Assembly (NCBI RefSeq): GCF_001570365.1
Contig: NZ_BBYK01000075.1
Location: 35,704 to 85,754, forward strand
Length of the DNA stretch: 50,051 bases
Source: Microtetraspora fusca
GTDB taxonomy: Bacteria; Actinomycetota; Actinomycetes; Streptosporangiales; Streptosporangiaceae
Direction: 5' to 3'
The translations under genes and the position numbers were made by a program. Each line of letters begins with the position of its first letter. The first letter of the stretch is position 1. This document shows positions 34,435 to 43,366 of the stretch, in pieces. Under the pieces are notes generated by a model. That model had not been told where the DNA came from and did not search any database. It worked only from the letters and a program-made list of their open reading frames with translations.

Positions 34435-36570
34435 ATGACAGACGCGCTCCACGCCACGCCCCTCGCCGACCAGGTGGAATACGCCGAGGCGGTGCGGGTG
34501 GCGGTCGACGCCGCCGCCGCTTACTACGGCGCGGGCGACTCCGCCCTCGACGACGACGCCTACGACCGCCTGGTGCGTGGCATCGAGGCGTACGAGGCCG
34601 CGCACCCCGACCAGGTGCTTCCGGGCTCGCCCACCGGCAAGGTGGCGGGCGGGGCGGTGACCGGCGACGTGCCGCACACCGTGCCGATGTTGAGCCTGGA
34701 CAACGTGTTCTCCGCCGAGGAGCTGGCCGGGTGGGCGGCCGGGCTGGAGCGGCGGCTCGGCCGCCCGGTCGAGAGGTGGAGCGTCGAACCCAAGCTTGAC
34801 GGGCTCGCGGTGTCGGCCCGCTACCACGGCGGCCGGCTGGTCCAGCTCGTGACCCGCGGCGACGGCGTGGCCGGTGAGGACGTGTCGCACGCGATCGGCA
34901 TGGTCCACGGCCTGCCTGAGGCGTTGTCGGAGCCGGTGACCGTGGAGATCCGCGGCGAGGTGCTGATGACCGCCGCGCAGTTCGAGGAGGCGTGCGCGAA
35001 ACGCACCGCCCACGACGGCACCACGTTCGCCAACCCGCGCAGCGCCGCCGCCGGGACGTTGCGGGCCAAGGACCGGCCGTACCGCTGCGAGATGACGTTC
35101 TTCGGATACGGCGCGCTGCCGCTGCCGCCCGACGACGCGAGCGAGCCGGCCGGGCGGCTGCGCGAGCTGCCGCACAGCGAGATCATGGAGCTGGTCGCCC
35201 GCCTCGGTGTGCAGACCACCGGGGCGACCCCGGTCGGCGTGGTGGCCGTGGCCGCCGTCGAGCAGGTCCAGGCCCGCGTCGAGGAGATCGCCGCGGCGCG
35301 CGCCGGGCTGCCGTTCGGCATCGACGGCATCGTCGTCAAGGCCGATCTCGCCGCCGACCAGGTGCAGGCCGGGTTCAGCTCCCGGGCGCCCCGCTGGGCG
35401 ATCGCGTACAAGCTGCCCGCGGTCGAGAAGATCACCAAGCTGGTGCACGTGGAGTGGAACGTCGGGCGCACCGGCATCATCGCGCCGCGTGCCGTGCTGG
35501 AGCCGGTGCAGCTGGATGGCAGCGTCGTCACCTACGCCACGCTGCACAACCCGGCGGACATCACCCGGCGCGGCCTGATGCTCGGCGACCATGTGACCGT
35601 CTACAAGGCGGGCGACGTGATCCCGAGGGTGGAGGCGCCCGTGGCGCACCTGCGGACCGGGGCCGAGCGGCCGATCGTCTTCCCCGACGTCTGCCCGAGG
35701 TGCGGCGGCGAGATCGACGCGTCCCAGCAGCGCTGGCGGTGCGCCCGGGGCCGGGCCTGCCACGCGGTCGCCTCGGTGAGCTACGCGGTGGGCCGCGACC
35801 AGCTCGACATCGAGGGCCTGGGGGAGACCCGCATCGTGCAGTTGGTCGACGCGGGGCTGATCGCCGACTTCGCCGACCTGTTCACGCTCACCCGCGAGCA
35901 GATCCTCGGCCTGGACCGGATGGGTGAGACCAGCACCGACAACCTGTTGGCGGCGATCGAGCGGGCCAAGGAGAAGCCGCTCAACAAGGTGTTCTGCGCG
36001 CTGGGCGTGCGCGGCACCGGCCGCTCGATGTCCCGGCGGATCGCCCGCCACTTCGCCTCGATGGACGCGATCCGCGCCGCCGACGCCGAGGCGCTGCAGG
36101 CCGTGGACGGCATCGGGCCGGAGAAGGCGGCGGCCCTGGTGGAGGAGCTCACCGAGCTGGGGCCGCTGATCGACCGGCTGGTGGCGGCGGGGGTGACGAT
36201 GACCGAGCCGGGCGTCGCCGGCCCCCGCGCCGCCGGATCCGACGCTCCGGGGTCCGACGCCGCCGGATCGGGGGCGGCGGTACCCGGCTCCCCGGAGGCG
36301 GCCGCCGGGCTCGCCGTGGAGCTGCCACTGGCGGGGATGGCCGTCGTGGTGACCGGCGCGATGAGCGGCCCGCTGGAGACGCTGACCCGCACCGAGATGA
36401 ACGAACTGATCGAACGCGCCGGAGGCCGGGCGTCCTCCAGCGTCTCGGCCCGCACCTCCCTGCTCGTGGCCGGCGAGAAGGCCGGCTCCAAGCGGGACAA
36501 GGCCGCGACGCTCGGCGTGCGGATCGCCACCCCCGAGGAGTTCGCCGCCATGGTGGCCTCGTTCATCTGA
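34435..36570 (+). CDS. ligA: NAD+-dependent DNA ligase, divergent LigA
   Basis: A 711-residue ligase that seals nicks using NAD+. Order: Ia domain (about 1-75), adenylation domain with catalytic Lys in EPKLDGLAV (about 120), [29 protein letters not shown]-fold ([16 protein letters not shown]), four-Cys zinc finger (CPRCGG ... CARGRAC), helix-hairpin-helix ([23 protein letters not shown]) and BRCT ([11 protein letters not shown] ... [12 protein letters not shown]). Odd points: by eye the Ia motif reads [15 protein letters not shown], which puts Tyr where E. coli LigA has His23 of the NMN site. A low-complexity [13 protein letters not shown] linker precedes the BRCT. It may be an accessory ligase rather than the replicative one. 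There is no Shine-Dalgarno, so it may be leaderless. Confidence 0.9.
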   Translation: MTDALHATPLADQVEYAEAVRVAVDAAAAYYGAGDSALDDDAYDRLVRGIEAYEAAHPDQVLPGSPTGKVAGGAVTGDVPHTVPMLSLDNVFSAEELAGWAAGLERRLGRPVERWSVEPKLDGLAVSARYHGGRLVQLVTRGDGVAGEDVSHAIGMVHGLPEALSEPVTVEIRGEVLMTAAQFEEACAKRTAHDGTTFANPRSAAAGTLRAKDRPYRCEMTFFGYGALPLPPDDASEPAGRLRELPHSEIMELVARLGVQTTGATPVGVVAVAAVEQVQARVEEIAAARAGLPFGIDGIVVKADLAADQVQAGFSSRAPRWAIAYKLPAVEKITKLVHVEWNVGRTGIIAPRAVLEPVQLDGSVVTYATLHNPADITRRGLMLGDHVTVYKAGDVIPRVEAPVAHLRTGAERPIVFPDVCPRCGGEIDASQQRWRCARGRACHAVASVSYAVGRDQLDIEGLGETRIVQLVDAGLIADFADLFTLTREQILGLDRMGETSTDNLLAAIERAKEKPLNKVFCALGVRGTGRSMSRRIARHFASMDAIRAADAEALQAVDGIGPEKAAALVEELTELGPLIDRLVAAGVTMTEPGVAGPRAAGSDAPGSDAAGSGAAVPGSPEAAAGLAVELPLAGMAVVVTGAMSGPLETLTRTEMNELIERAGGRASSSVSARTSLLVAGEKAGSKRDKAATLGVRIATPEEFAAMVASFI

Positions 36571-37280
36571 CCGCTCCGCCCGGCTTGGGAACACTATTGG
36601 TCACACACCACACTGGGACAGAAGTCGGCCAGTGACATGACGGCCCTTCCGCTTCCGTCCGCCCCTGCGCCTCACCTGGGATTGCTTCAGCCGCGAATTT
36701 CTGCTCAGCCGTCGCGGTCCGCAGGTGATGGAAACAGCCGCAGTGCGGACGGAGGCGCGTCGCGGGAAAGGAACGCCCGGCGCTTTCGATATCCCACGAC
36801 GAGGCTGCCTCTTGCCGTGGAACTGATCGATTCCGTCCTCTGGTTCCTGATTGGAAAAGCTGATCGAGTACGGAATACCGATCGCGGTGTGATCTCGCGA
36901 GGGCCGCACGCCGCGCCCGACTCCGAGTCGGAAACCTCCGAAGCGCCGCGAACCGGAAACCTCTGAAGGCGTCCGGAAATCCAGCCGAGGAGCTCGATCC
37001 TCGGGTGCCCACGTGCGGCATATCGAGGGCGCATGCGGTTTTCCGGAGAGGTCGTCATCACCGGCTGGGCCAGGGGGAGGAGACGATCCGAGCGCCGGCG
37101 AAAGCGCCTGGTCAGGGGCGGGATTTCGCAATAAACCGGTGTGTGCGGCCCCGGTCGGCCCGTGTCACTGTTTTTGGGAATGCCGTCCGCGGTAGGCGGA
37201 CGCCGCCGCGTGTCCAAGTGCACGTAGATGCCGGGTTGCGGGTTTTCCTGCATGGGTTCATGGAGCCATGCGGCGGTTCC

Positions 37281-37505
37281 GGATTATCCGCGGTCGTCCG
37301 GAGACGGCGCATGATTTGTGGGGGAGCCTGGTTGCTCCTGGTGGATTGTCTGCCCTCGGTCCGGGGACAGCGCCTGAACCGTGCGGCCGTGGTCCTGGTG
37401 GATTTTCTGCGGTCGTCCGGAAGACGGTGCGTGATTCGTGGGCCGCAGGCGGGTCCGGGCGGATTGTGGGCGGTCGGTTCCCCAAGGCTCATGCTCGTAC
37501 CTGGA
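37281..37505. repeat. Four degenerate ~60-bp tandem repeats
   Basis: Units begin GGATT at 37281, 37343, 37400 and 37461 (spacing 62, 57 and 61). Shared elements are GGATTnTCTGCGGTCGTCCG, then GGAGACGGCGCATGATT or GGAAGACGGTGCGTGATT, then GTGGG and CCTGGT or similar. A weaker fifth copy (GGGTTTTCCTGCATGG) may start near 37240. Spacings are not multiples of three, so the array is probably not a coding repeat as it stands. Minus-strand translation shows an echo of a 19-21-residue motif ending ADNPPG, so a decayed repetitive gene remains possible. Confidence 0.6.
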
Positions 37506-37599
37506 AGCTGCCCGTTTTCCGCCGCATGGTGCCCCTGAGTCGCCTCCACCCGCCGCACACAATCGTCAACAGCACCACTTCAAGCAAGACCAGTCCCAC

Positions 37600-37630
37600 A
37601 CCGTCGCCGACAGCGGCGGTCTTTTCCTTC
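37600..37630 (+). terminator. Intrinsic-type terminator downstream of the repeat array
   Basis: ACCGTCGC / GCGGCGGT (8 bp, one T-G pair) with loop CGACA is followed at once by CTTTTCCTTC. This is one of the few hairpins in the window with a real T-rich tail. It implies a plus-strand transcript ending here, in a region without a gene. Confidence 0.6.
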
Positions 37631-37910
37631 CCATTGCGGCTTTCGCCTTCTTTGGCGCCATTGTGAGCCCGGTGCCTCGCCTGCGGCCGGCACGCCTGTG
37701 TGCCGGTGCGCTGCCGTCTCTCGCGGCCCGAGGTGCCGTCCCAGATGCGGTCGAGGGCGGGTGTGGCTCGGCGCTCCCTTCGCTCGTGCTGTCCGCGGTC
37801 TTGCGCTGTGTCCAAGGAGGGGCGACACGTCCCAAGAGAGTCCGGTTTGGGGCTTGACGACCCATCTGGGGGCCAATACATTCGCCGCATGTTCCCAAAT
37901 GGGAGACGGC

Positions 37911-37927
37911 GTCCTCAATTTGAGGAC
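37911..37927. promoter_or_regulatory. IclR operator candidate
   Basis: GTCCTCAA - T - TTGAGGAC is a perfect 8-bp inverted repeat with a 1-base centre, 15 bases upstream of the IclR start and just before its Shine-Dalgarno AGGAAG. A smaller palindrome, TCCCA-AA-TGGGA, lies at 37893-37904. The position suits autorepression. Confidence 0.65.
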
Positions 37928-37941
37928 AGGAAGAGTGGTCC

Positions 37942-38673
37942 ATGGATGGCATTTCGCGCACGCCGCCCTTGAGCTCCAGCCAGAAGGCCCTGGCGCTTCT
38001 GGAGGCCATCGCGGAGATGCCGACCGCCGTGGGTGTCAGTGAACTCGCCCGGCAGGTCGGCTCGGGGCGGGGCACGGTGCACAAGCAGCTGGTCACGCTT
38101 GTGAGCTCCGGCTGGGTCGAACAGTGCGAGGACGGACGTTACCGGCTCAGCATGCTGGCGACCCGGGTGGGAAACGCGGCGCTGGAGCAGGCGAGCCTCG
38201 GCGAGCGCGTACGTCCGGCCATGCAGCGCCTGGCCGACGAGTGTCGCGAAGCGGTGTCCCTGTCCGTCCTCGAACGCGGTACGGCTCTGATCGTGCAGCG
38301 CGTCGAATCGGAGCAGGTCCTGAACGCCGACCTCAAGGTCGGGACCAGGATGCCGCTGGCGACCAGCGCCTCCGGGCTCGTGTTGACGGCCTTCGCCCTG
38401 CCGGAAGAGCGTGCCCGGCTGGTGGGCCAGGGCGTGGCGCTCGCGTCCGACGAACGCCTTGACGAGGTACGGCGCAGGGAACTGGCCCAGTCGGTGGACG
38501 AGTACATGGTGGGCATCGCGGCGGTCGCGATGCCCATCCAGAACTCGCAGAACCGGGTCGTGGCCGCGCTGAGCGTCGCGGCGCCCAGCATCCGAATGGA
38601 CCTGGCGGGCAGCGAGGCGGCGCTTCGCACCGCGCAACAGATCATCAATCAGCTCGTGTCAGGAGTGAAGTGA
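37942..38673 (+). CDS. IclR-family transcriptional regulator
   Basis: A 243-residue regulator with an N-terminal winged HTH (SSSQKALALLEAIAEMPTAV, VSELARQVGSGRGTVHKQLV) and a C-terminal IclR ligand domain (RPAMQRLADECREAVSLSVL, IVQRVESEQVLN, PLATSASGLVLTAF, VVAALSVAAPSIRM). The ATG at 37942 has AGGAAG upstream. Its TGA overlaps the GTG of the DUF1185 gene. As first gene of the catabolic cluster with a palindrome just before it, it is the likely pathway-specific regulator, responding to the imported compound or a degradation intermediate. Confidence 0.92.
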   Translation: MDGISRTPPLSSSQKALALLEAIAEMPTAVGVSELARQVGSGRGTVHKQLVTLVSSGWVEQCEDGRYRLSMLATRVGNAALEQASLGERVRPAMQRLADECREAVSLSVLERGTALIVQRVESEQVLNADLKVGTRMPLATSASGLVLTAFALPEERARLVGQGVALASDERLDEVRRRELAQSVDEYMVGIAAVAMPIQNSQNRVVAALSVAAPSIRMDLAGSEAALRTAQQIINQLVSGVK

Positions 38674-39242
38674 GCATCGTCATTCGCAAGTGGGTGAGCA
38701 CCGTAGAAGATGTGCTCGTCGAGGCCGGGCGCCCTCTGGAGCGCCCCGCGCGGCGGGTCGTCGTCGGGGCGGTGATCTCCAACCCCTACAGCGGCCGCTA
38801 CTCCGAAGAGCTCACCGAGCTGATCGACGCGGGCGAGACGCTCGGTGCGGAGCTCGTGCGGCGGTGCAAGGAGTTGCTCGGCGATGAGATCGAGGCCTAC
38901 GGCAAGGCCGGCATCGTGGGGGTCAACGGCGAACTGGAGCACGCCTCGGCGGTGCTGCACCCCAAGTTCGGCCCGCCCGTACGCGGTGGTGCCGAAGGCG
39001 TGTCCATCCTTCCCTCGGCGAAGAAGCGCGGCGGACCCGGCACCAAGATCGATGTTCCGGTGCACCACAAGCGCGCGATGCTCATCCGCTCCCACTTCGA
39101 CGCGGTGGAGTTCGGCGTGACCGACGCACCGCTGCCGGACGAGCTCGTCATCGCCCTGGCGGTGACCAACGCGGGGCGCCCCCACGCCCGCGTCGGCGGT
39201 CTCCGGGAGGAAGACGCGATCGGCGAGGACGGTCTGCGCTAG
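38670..39242 (+). CDS. Amino acid synthesis family (DUF1185/PF06684) protein
   Basis: A 190-residue protein starting GTG at 38670 inside the IclR stop. Typical family segments: IRKWVSTVEDVLVEAGRPLE, AAVISNPYSGRY-type sequence (here GAVISNPYSGRYSEELTELI), AYGKAGIVGVNGELEHASAV, KKRGGPGTKIDVPVHHK and IRSHFDAVEFGVTDAPLPDE. Despite the family name, its biochemical role is not established. Members are found beside amidohydrolases, SDRs and ABC importers in catabolic loci, as here. It is probably an enzyme acting on an amide or ring compound. This is inference. Confidence 0.85.
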   Translation: MSIVIRKWVSTVEDVLVEAGRPLERPARRVVVGAVISNPYSGRYSEELTELIDAGETLGAELVRRCKELLGDEIEAYGKAGIVGVNGELEHASAVLHPKFGPPVRGGAEGVSILPSAKKRGGPGTKIDVPVHHKRAMLIRSHFDAVEFGVTDAPLPDELVIALAVTNAGRPHARVGGLREEDAIGEDGLR

Positions 39243-39698
39243 CGCTCTGATCGGGGAAGACCGCCGGGCCGACCACTGCGGTGGCCTCCGCGCTTCTGCC
39301 CCCCGCCAACCCGGCCCCGGTTCCCGGCATCGCGCCGGACCGTATCCGGCGAATGAAGCGTCGCTGCGCGCGGCCCACCCCAGTGCCTCGCCGCAGTTGC
39401 CGCCCCACACACGAAGACACCTCGCCGGCTCGAAGCCTCCGCGGCCTCGGGAACGGAGGCCCGCCCCGGCTTTCTCGACCGCCTGGTGATGCGTCCGTTC
39501 TGGCGATGCGACCGTTCTGGACCGCACTCGCCACGGGCGCATCCAACGGGCACCCCGGCTGCGGACTCCAGCGAACAGCCGCGCCCATCACCGCACCGCC
39601 AAATCACGCCCCAAAAGGACAGCCACGCCCCGTCGCCCCCCAACAGCCGCGACCCCCCTCAACACCCCCCAACTCAGGACCTGAAAGAGGCACGACAC
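39243..39698. promoter_or_regulatory. 456-bp leader/promoter region of the importer operon
   Basis: This contains no supportable gene; the frame running in from 39486 is Pro/Arg-rich. It holds a 19-base palindrome CGCCGGA-CCGTA-TCCGGCG (39333-39351), a GGCCTC/GAGGCC hairpin near 39449-39467, a 17-bp direct repeat (39489-39522) and TCAGG-A-CCTGA (39674-39684) just before the Shine-Dalgarno. It is the likely second promoter of the cluster. Confidence 0.5.
39489..39522. repeat. 17-bp tandem direct repeat upstream of the BMP gene
   Basis: ATGCGTCCGTTCTGGCG (39489-39505) is followed immediately by ATGCGACCGTTCTGGAC (39506-39522), 14 of 17 identical. Direct repeats of CCGTTCTGG spaced 17 bp could be regulator sites for the importer operon. 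Confidence 0.5.
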
Positions 39699-40751
39699 AT
39701 GCACAACAAGCGACTGCTGCGCGTCGCGGCCGCCGGCGTCGGGCTCACGCTCACGCTCGCGCTCGCGACCGCGGCCTGTGGATCGGAAGGGACACCCGCC
39801 GCGTCGGGCGGCAAGCCGGCGGCGAAGAACATGGTGGCGCCGCTGTCCGGGCAGCTCGGCGACAAGAGCTTCATGGACTCGGCGAACCGCGGCTTCAAGC
39901 GTGCGGAGACGGACCTCGGCGTCACCGTCAAGGTGATCGAGGCGTCGACGAACGACGCCCCCGCGTGGGAGCGCAACCTCCGTGAGGCCGCCAAGCGGGA
40001 CGACGTCGGTCTCGTGCTCACCGGCGGCACCGTGGTGGCGAGCACGCTCAAGAAGGTGTCGCCGGCCTTCCCGAACCAGAAGTTCCTCATCTTCGATGCG
40101 CCGAGCCAGGGCCCGAACTCCACGGGCATCACCTACGCCCAGAACGAGGGCGCGTTCCTCGCCGGCGCGCTCGCGGCGTACATCACCAAGAGCCCGGACA
40201 AGTTTCCCAAGGCCAAGGGGTCGATGAAGGTGGGCCTCTGCGCCGGCATGGACATCCCGGTCATCCGGGACTTCATCGTCGGGTTCCAGCAGGGGGTCAA
40301 GACCGTGGACCCCAACGTCACGGTCGACGTGCGGTTCACCGGTGACTTCGTCAGCCCGCAGAAGGGCTTCGACACCGCGAGCGCGATGTTCAAGGACGGC
40401 GCCGACGTCGTCTACCAGGTCGCGGGACCGACGGGCATCGGGATCCTCAAGGCCGCCAAGGAGGCCGGACGCTACGGCATCGGCACCGACTCGAACCAGA
40501 ACGACCTGCACCCCGGTTTCATCGCCGCCAGCGTGATCAAGTCCGTGGACAACACCGTTTATCAGGCGATCAAGGACTTCACCGACGGGAAGCTGACGAT
40601 GGGGGAGACCCGCGTGGGTGACCTGTCCAACGACGGCGTCAGCATCGAGTTCGACGACGCGATCGTCCCGGCCGACGTCCAGAAGCAGATCGGCGACCTC
40701 AAGCAGCAGGTGACCGACGGAAAGATCACCGTCGACACGGCGCTCAAGTAA
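39699..40751 (+). CDS. BMP/PnrA-type substrate-binding lipoprotein
   Basis: A 350-residue lipoprotein; the ATG at 39699 follows AGAGG. Lipobox LATAACGS with Cys near residue 27. The mature part matches the basic membrane protein/PnrA family: MVAPLSGQLGDKSFMDSANRG, a GITYAQNEGAFLAGALAAYI segment, KVGLCAGMDIPVIRDFIVGF and ADVVYQVAGPTGIG. Characterised members bind purine and other nucleosides for the ATP-driven transporter encoded by the next three genes. The conserved Asp in the GDKSFMD loop and the aromatic/acidic pocket residues are present. The exact nucleoside-like ligand is unknown. Confidence 0.92.
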   Translation: MHNKRLLRVAAAGVGLTLTLALATAACGSEGTPAASGGKPAAKNMVAPLSGQLGDKSFMDSANRGFKRAETDLGVTVKVIEASTNDAPAWERNLREAAKRDDVGLVLTGGTVVASTLKKVSPAFPNQKFLIFDAPSQGPNSTGITYAQNEGAFLAGALAAYITKSPDKFPKAKGSMKVGLCAGMDIPVIRDFIVGFQQGVKTVDPNVTVDVRFTGDFVSPQKGFDTASAMFKDGADVVYQVAGPTGIGILKAAKEAGRYGIGTDSNQNDLHPGFIAASVIKSVDNTVYQAIKDFTDGKLTMGETRVGDLSNDGVSIEFDDAIVPADVQKQIGDLKQQVTDGKITVDTALK

Positions 40752-40784
40752 CCGCCGAGCCCCGGCTATCACCGAGCGAGCGAT

Positions 40785-42305
40785 ATGAAACAGACAACCC
40801 CCCTGCTGGAGATGCGCGGCATCACCAAGCGGTTCGGGCCCCTGACCGCGGTCGACGGCGTCGACCTCGACGTGCGTGCCGGCGAGGTCCATGCTCTCCT
40901 CGGCGAGAACGGGGCCGGCAAGTCCACCCTGATGAACTGCCTGTTCGGACTGCAGCAGCCCGACGCGGGAGAGATCCGCATCGAGGGCACCCCGGTGCGC
41001 GTCGACGGACCGCGGGCGGCGCTGCGCCACGGCATCGGCATGGTGCACCAGCATTTCAAGCTGGTGCCCTCGCTCACCGTGGCGGAGAACGTGTTCCTCG
41101 GCCACGAGCGCATGCGCGCCTTCGGTTTCCTCGACAGGGCCGCGCAACGCGCTCGTGTCGCCGAGCTGTCGGAGAGGTACGGCATCGGGGTCGATCCGGA
41201 CGCGAAGGTCAAGGACCTGTCGGTCGGGGCGCAGCAGCGCGTGGAGATCATCCGAGCCCTCTCGGAGGACGTCCGGCTGCTCGTCCTGGACGAACCCACC
41301 GCGGTGCTCACCCCGCAGGAGACCGAGCGGCTCTTCGAGACCCTGCGTGGCTTCGTGGCGGCCGGCCTCGGGGTCGTCCTGATCAGCCACCACCTGTCGG
41401 AGGTCTGCCGGATCGCGGACCGGGTGACCGTGCTGCGGCACGGCCGGCGGGTCGCCGCCGAGCGCGTCGCCGACGTCGACGAGCACCGGCTTGCCGAGCT
41501 GATCGTCGGCAAGGACCTCCCGCGCCAGACCAAGGAGTGGGGGCGGGGCACGCCGGGCGCGCCGAAGCTGGAGGTCCACGGGCTACACGTGCGGGACAGC
41601 CGCGGCGTCGAGCTGATCAAGGGTTTGGATCTCACCGTGCACGCGGGGGAGATCGTCGGGATCGCCGGGGTGGCGGGCAACGGGCAGACGGAGCTGGTGG
41701 AGGCCATCGCCGGCATCCGTCGGCCCGGTGCGGGCTCGATCCGGGTCGCCGGCGTCGAGGTGGCGGGCAGGCGCCCGCGCGCGGCCAGGGTCGCCGGCCT
41801 CGCTCACGTGCCCGAGGACCGGAACACGCGCGGCCTGAGCGTCTGGTCGCCGGTGACCGACAACATCGTCGTCGGCCATCTCGACGACCGGAGCCTGGGC
41901 AGGCCGCTGCTCAAGCCGGCGAGGGTGCGCCGGCTCGCCGAGCGACTGATCGAGCGCTTCGACGTCCGCGTCGCCCACCCCGGGGTGTTCGCCAAGCGGC
42001 TCTCTGGCGGCAACGCGCAGAAGATGGTGCTGGCGCGCGAACTGTCCAGGGAACCCGAGGTCATCGTGTGCTGCGAGCCGGTGCGCGGTCTGGACATCGC
42101 CGCCACCGAGTTCGTGCACCGCCAGCTCGTCGAACACCGCGATCGCGGAGCCGCCGTGCTGCTCGTCTCCACCGAGCTGCCGGAGATCCTGTCGCTCGCC
42201 GACCGCATCCTCGTGATGTTCACGGGTGAGGTCGTCGGGGAGTTCGCCGGTGACCGCCCGTCCGAGTTCGAAGTGGGCCGGCTGATGTTGGGGATGAGCG
42301 CATGA
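40785..42305 (+). CDS. ABC transporter ATPase (two NBDs, nucleoside/sugar type)
   Basis: A 506-residue ATPase with two fused nucleotide-binding domains. The first has Walker A GENGAGKST (about residue 42), signature LSVGAQQRVEI and Walker B LLVLDEPTAVLT. The second has a degenerate Walker A (GVAGNGQTEL), LSGGNAQKMVLA and VIVCCEPVRGLD, with E-to-P-type substitutions typical of this subfamily. It resembles YufO/NupA, the ATPase of BMP-type importers. It starts 33 bases after the binding protein and overlaps the first permease gene by four bases. Confidence 0.93.
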   Translation: MKQTTPLLEMRGITKRFGPLTAVDGVDLDVRAGEVHALLGENGAGKSTLMNCLFGLQQPDAGEIRIEGTPVRVDGPRAALRHGIGMVHQHFKLVPSLTVAENVFLGHERMRAFGFLDRAAQRARVAELSERYGIGVDPDAKVKDLSVGAQQRVEIIRALSEDVRLLVLDEPTAVLTPQETERLFETLRGFVAAGLGVVLISHHLSEVCRIADRVTVLRHGRRVAAERVADVDEHRLAELIVGKDLPRQTKEWGRGTPGAPKLEVHGLHVRDSRGVELIKGLDLTVHAGEIVGIAGVAGNGQTELVEAIAGIRRPGAGSIRVAGVEVAGRRPRAARVAGLAHVPEDRNTRGLSVWSPVTDNIVVGHLDDRSLGRPLLKPARVRRLAERLIERFDVRVAHPGVFAKRLSGGNAQKMVLARELSREPEVIVCCEPVRGLDIAATEFVHRQLVEHRDRGAAVLLVSTELPEILSLADRILVMFTGEVVGEFAGDRPSEFEVGRLMLGMSA

Positions 42306-43366
42306 CCGACACCACCGCCCCCGCGGCGTCACCCGCGCGCGCCCGGCTCAGCGCGCTGCGGCCGTCCCCCGGCCTCCGCCAGTCGCTCATCGCCATCGCG
42401 CTCGGCCTGCTGGCCTCCTTGATCATCATCGCCGTGATCGCGGACGAGCCGATGGCCGCCTTCCGGGCATTCGCCCTCGGGTCGTTCGAGGACGTCTACA
42501 GCTTCGGCACCATGCTGTCGATCGCCACCATCCTGGCGATCACCGGTCTGTCCTCGGCCATCGGGTTCAAGGCCGGCGCCTTCAACATCGGCGGCGAGGG
42601 ACAGTTGTACGCGGGCGGGCTCACTGCCGCCGTCGTGGCGCTGTACATGCCGGGGCCCGGACCGGTCGTCATGGTCACCGCCCTCGTGGCCGCCGCTGTG
42701 GTCGGCGCGGCCTGGATCGCGATCCCCGCCCTGCTGCGGGTCTACTTCGGGGTGACGGAGATCGTCACGACGCTGATGTCCACGTACATCGCGATCGACG
42801 TCACGACGTACCTGGTCAAGGCGTACTTCAAGGATCCGCAGTCCGGCGCTCTGGAAACGCCGCCGATCCCGCAGGAGACCTGGCTGCCCGGCATTCTCAG
42901 CCCGTCCAACGCGAACTACGGCCTGTTCCTGGCGGTCCTCCTGGCGGGGGCGATGGCGCTGTTCCTGGCGCGCACCCGGCTCGGTCTGCGACTCCGGCTC
43001 GTGGGCCTGCAGCCGTCGTTCGCCGAGAACGTGGGCATCGCGTCCGACCGCACGCTGCTCGGCGGCATGCTCACCAGCGGCGCGCTGGCCGGGCTGGCCG
43101 GAGGCGTGGCCATCCTCGGGCTGACGCACAACTTCATCGACAGCTTCTCGCCGCAGTTCGGCTTCCTGGGCATCACCGTGGCCCTCATCGGGCGGCTGTC
43201 GCCGTTCGGGGTTCTCGCCGCCGCGGTGCTGTACGGGTCGCTGATGACCGGCGCGACCTCGATGCAGTCGGTGTCCGACGTGCCGTTCGCCCTCGTCTTC
43301 ATCCTCCAGGGACTCCTCATTTTGCTGATCACCAGTCAGGGCATCCGCCGAAGGGGTGCGATGTGA
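42302..43366 (+). CDS. ABC transporter permease (YufP/NupB type)
   Basis: A 354-residue inner-membrane permease with eight to ten hydrophobic segments (LIAIALGLLASLIIIAVIAD at the start). The BPD_transp_2 core contains SAIGFKAGAFNIGGEGQLYAG and FGVTEIVTTLMSTYIAI, a hallmark of this family. The EAA-like loop region SFAENVGIASDRTLLGGML and GALAGLAGGVAIL follow. It forms a heterodimer with the permease encoded next (GTGA overlap at 43363). Confidence 0.92.
   Translation: MTDTTAPAASPARARLSALRPSPGLRQSLIAIALGLLASLIIIAVIADEPMAAFRAFALGSFEDVYSFGTMLSIATILAITGLSSAIGFKAGAFNIGGEGQLYAGGLTAAVVALYMPGPGPVVMVTALVAAAVVGAAWIAIPALLRVYFGVTEIVTTLMSTYIAIDVTTYLVKAYFKDPQSGALETPPIPQETWLPGILSPSNANYGLFLAVLLAGAMALFLARTRLGLRLRLVGLQPSFAENVGIASDRTLLGGMLTSGALAGLAGGVAILGLTHNFIDSFSPQFGFLGITVALIGRLSPFGVLAAAVLYGSLMTGATSMQSVSDVPFALVFILQGLLILLITSQGIRRRGAM

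Larger units (their letters stand above)
36571..37941. other. 1.37 kb region with no recognisable gene
   Basis: Between the ligase and IclR genes, open frames on both strands (up to about 180 codons) are Arg/Pro-rich, lack Shine-Dalgarno sites and show no domain or family resemblance. GC appears lower than in the neighbours (for example around 36790-36900 and 37560-37660). Structures: a hairpin CCGAGGA/TCCTCGG near 36992-37011, a degenerate 60-bp repeat array (37281-37500), an intrinsic-type terminator on the plus strand (37600-37630) and the IclR operator (37911-37927). It may hold a non-coding RNA or the remains of a decayed gene. The plus-strand terminator argues that something upstream of it is transcribed. 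Confidence 0.5.

Noticed and set aside
36601-37253. Minus-strand frames of about 175-182 codons downstream of ligA
   Set aside because: Arg/Pro/Ser-rich, overlapping each other in different frames, with no domain, start signal or family resemblance.
37281-37505. CRISPR array
   Set aside because: Units are degenerate over their whole length with no conserved repeat plus unique spacer pattern, and no cas gene is near.
39486-39698. N-terminal extension of the BMP lipoprotein from an upstream start
   Set aside because: The lipobox signal peptide begins at 39699 with its own Shine-Dalgarno; the upstream 71 codons are Pro/Arg-rich.
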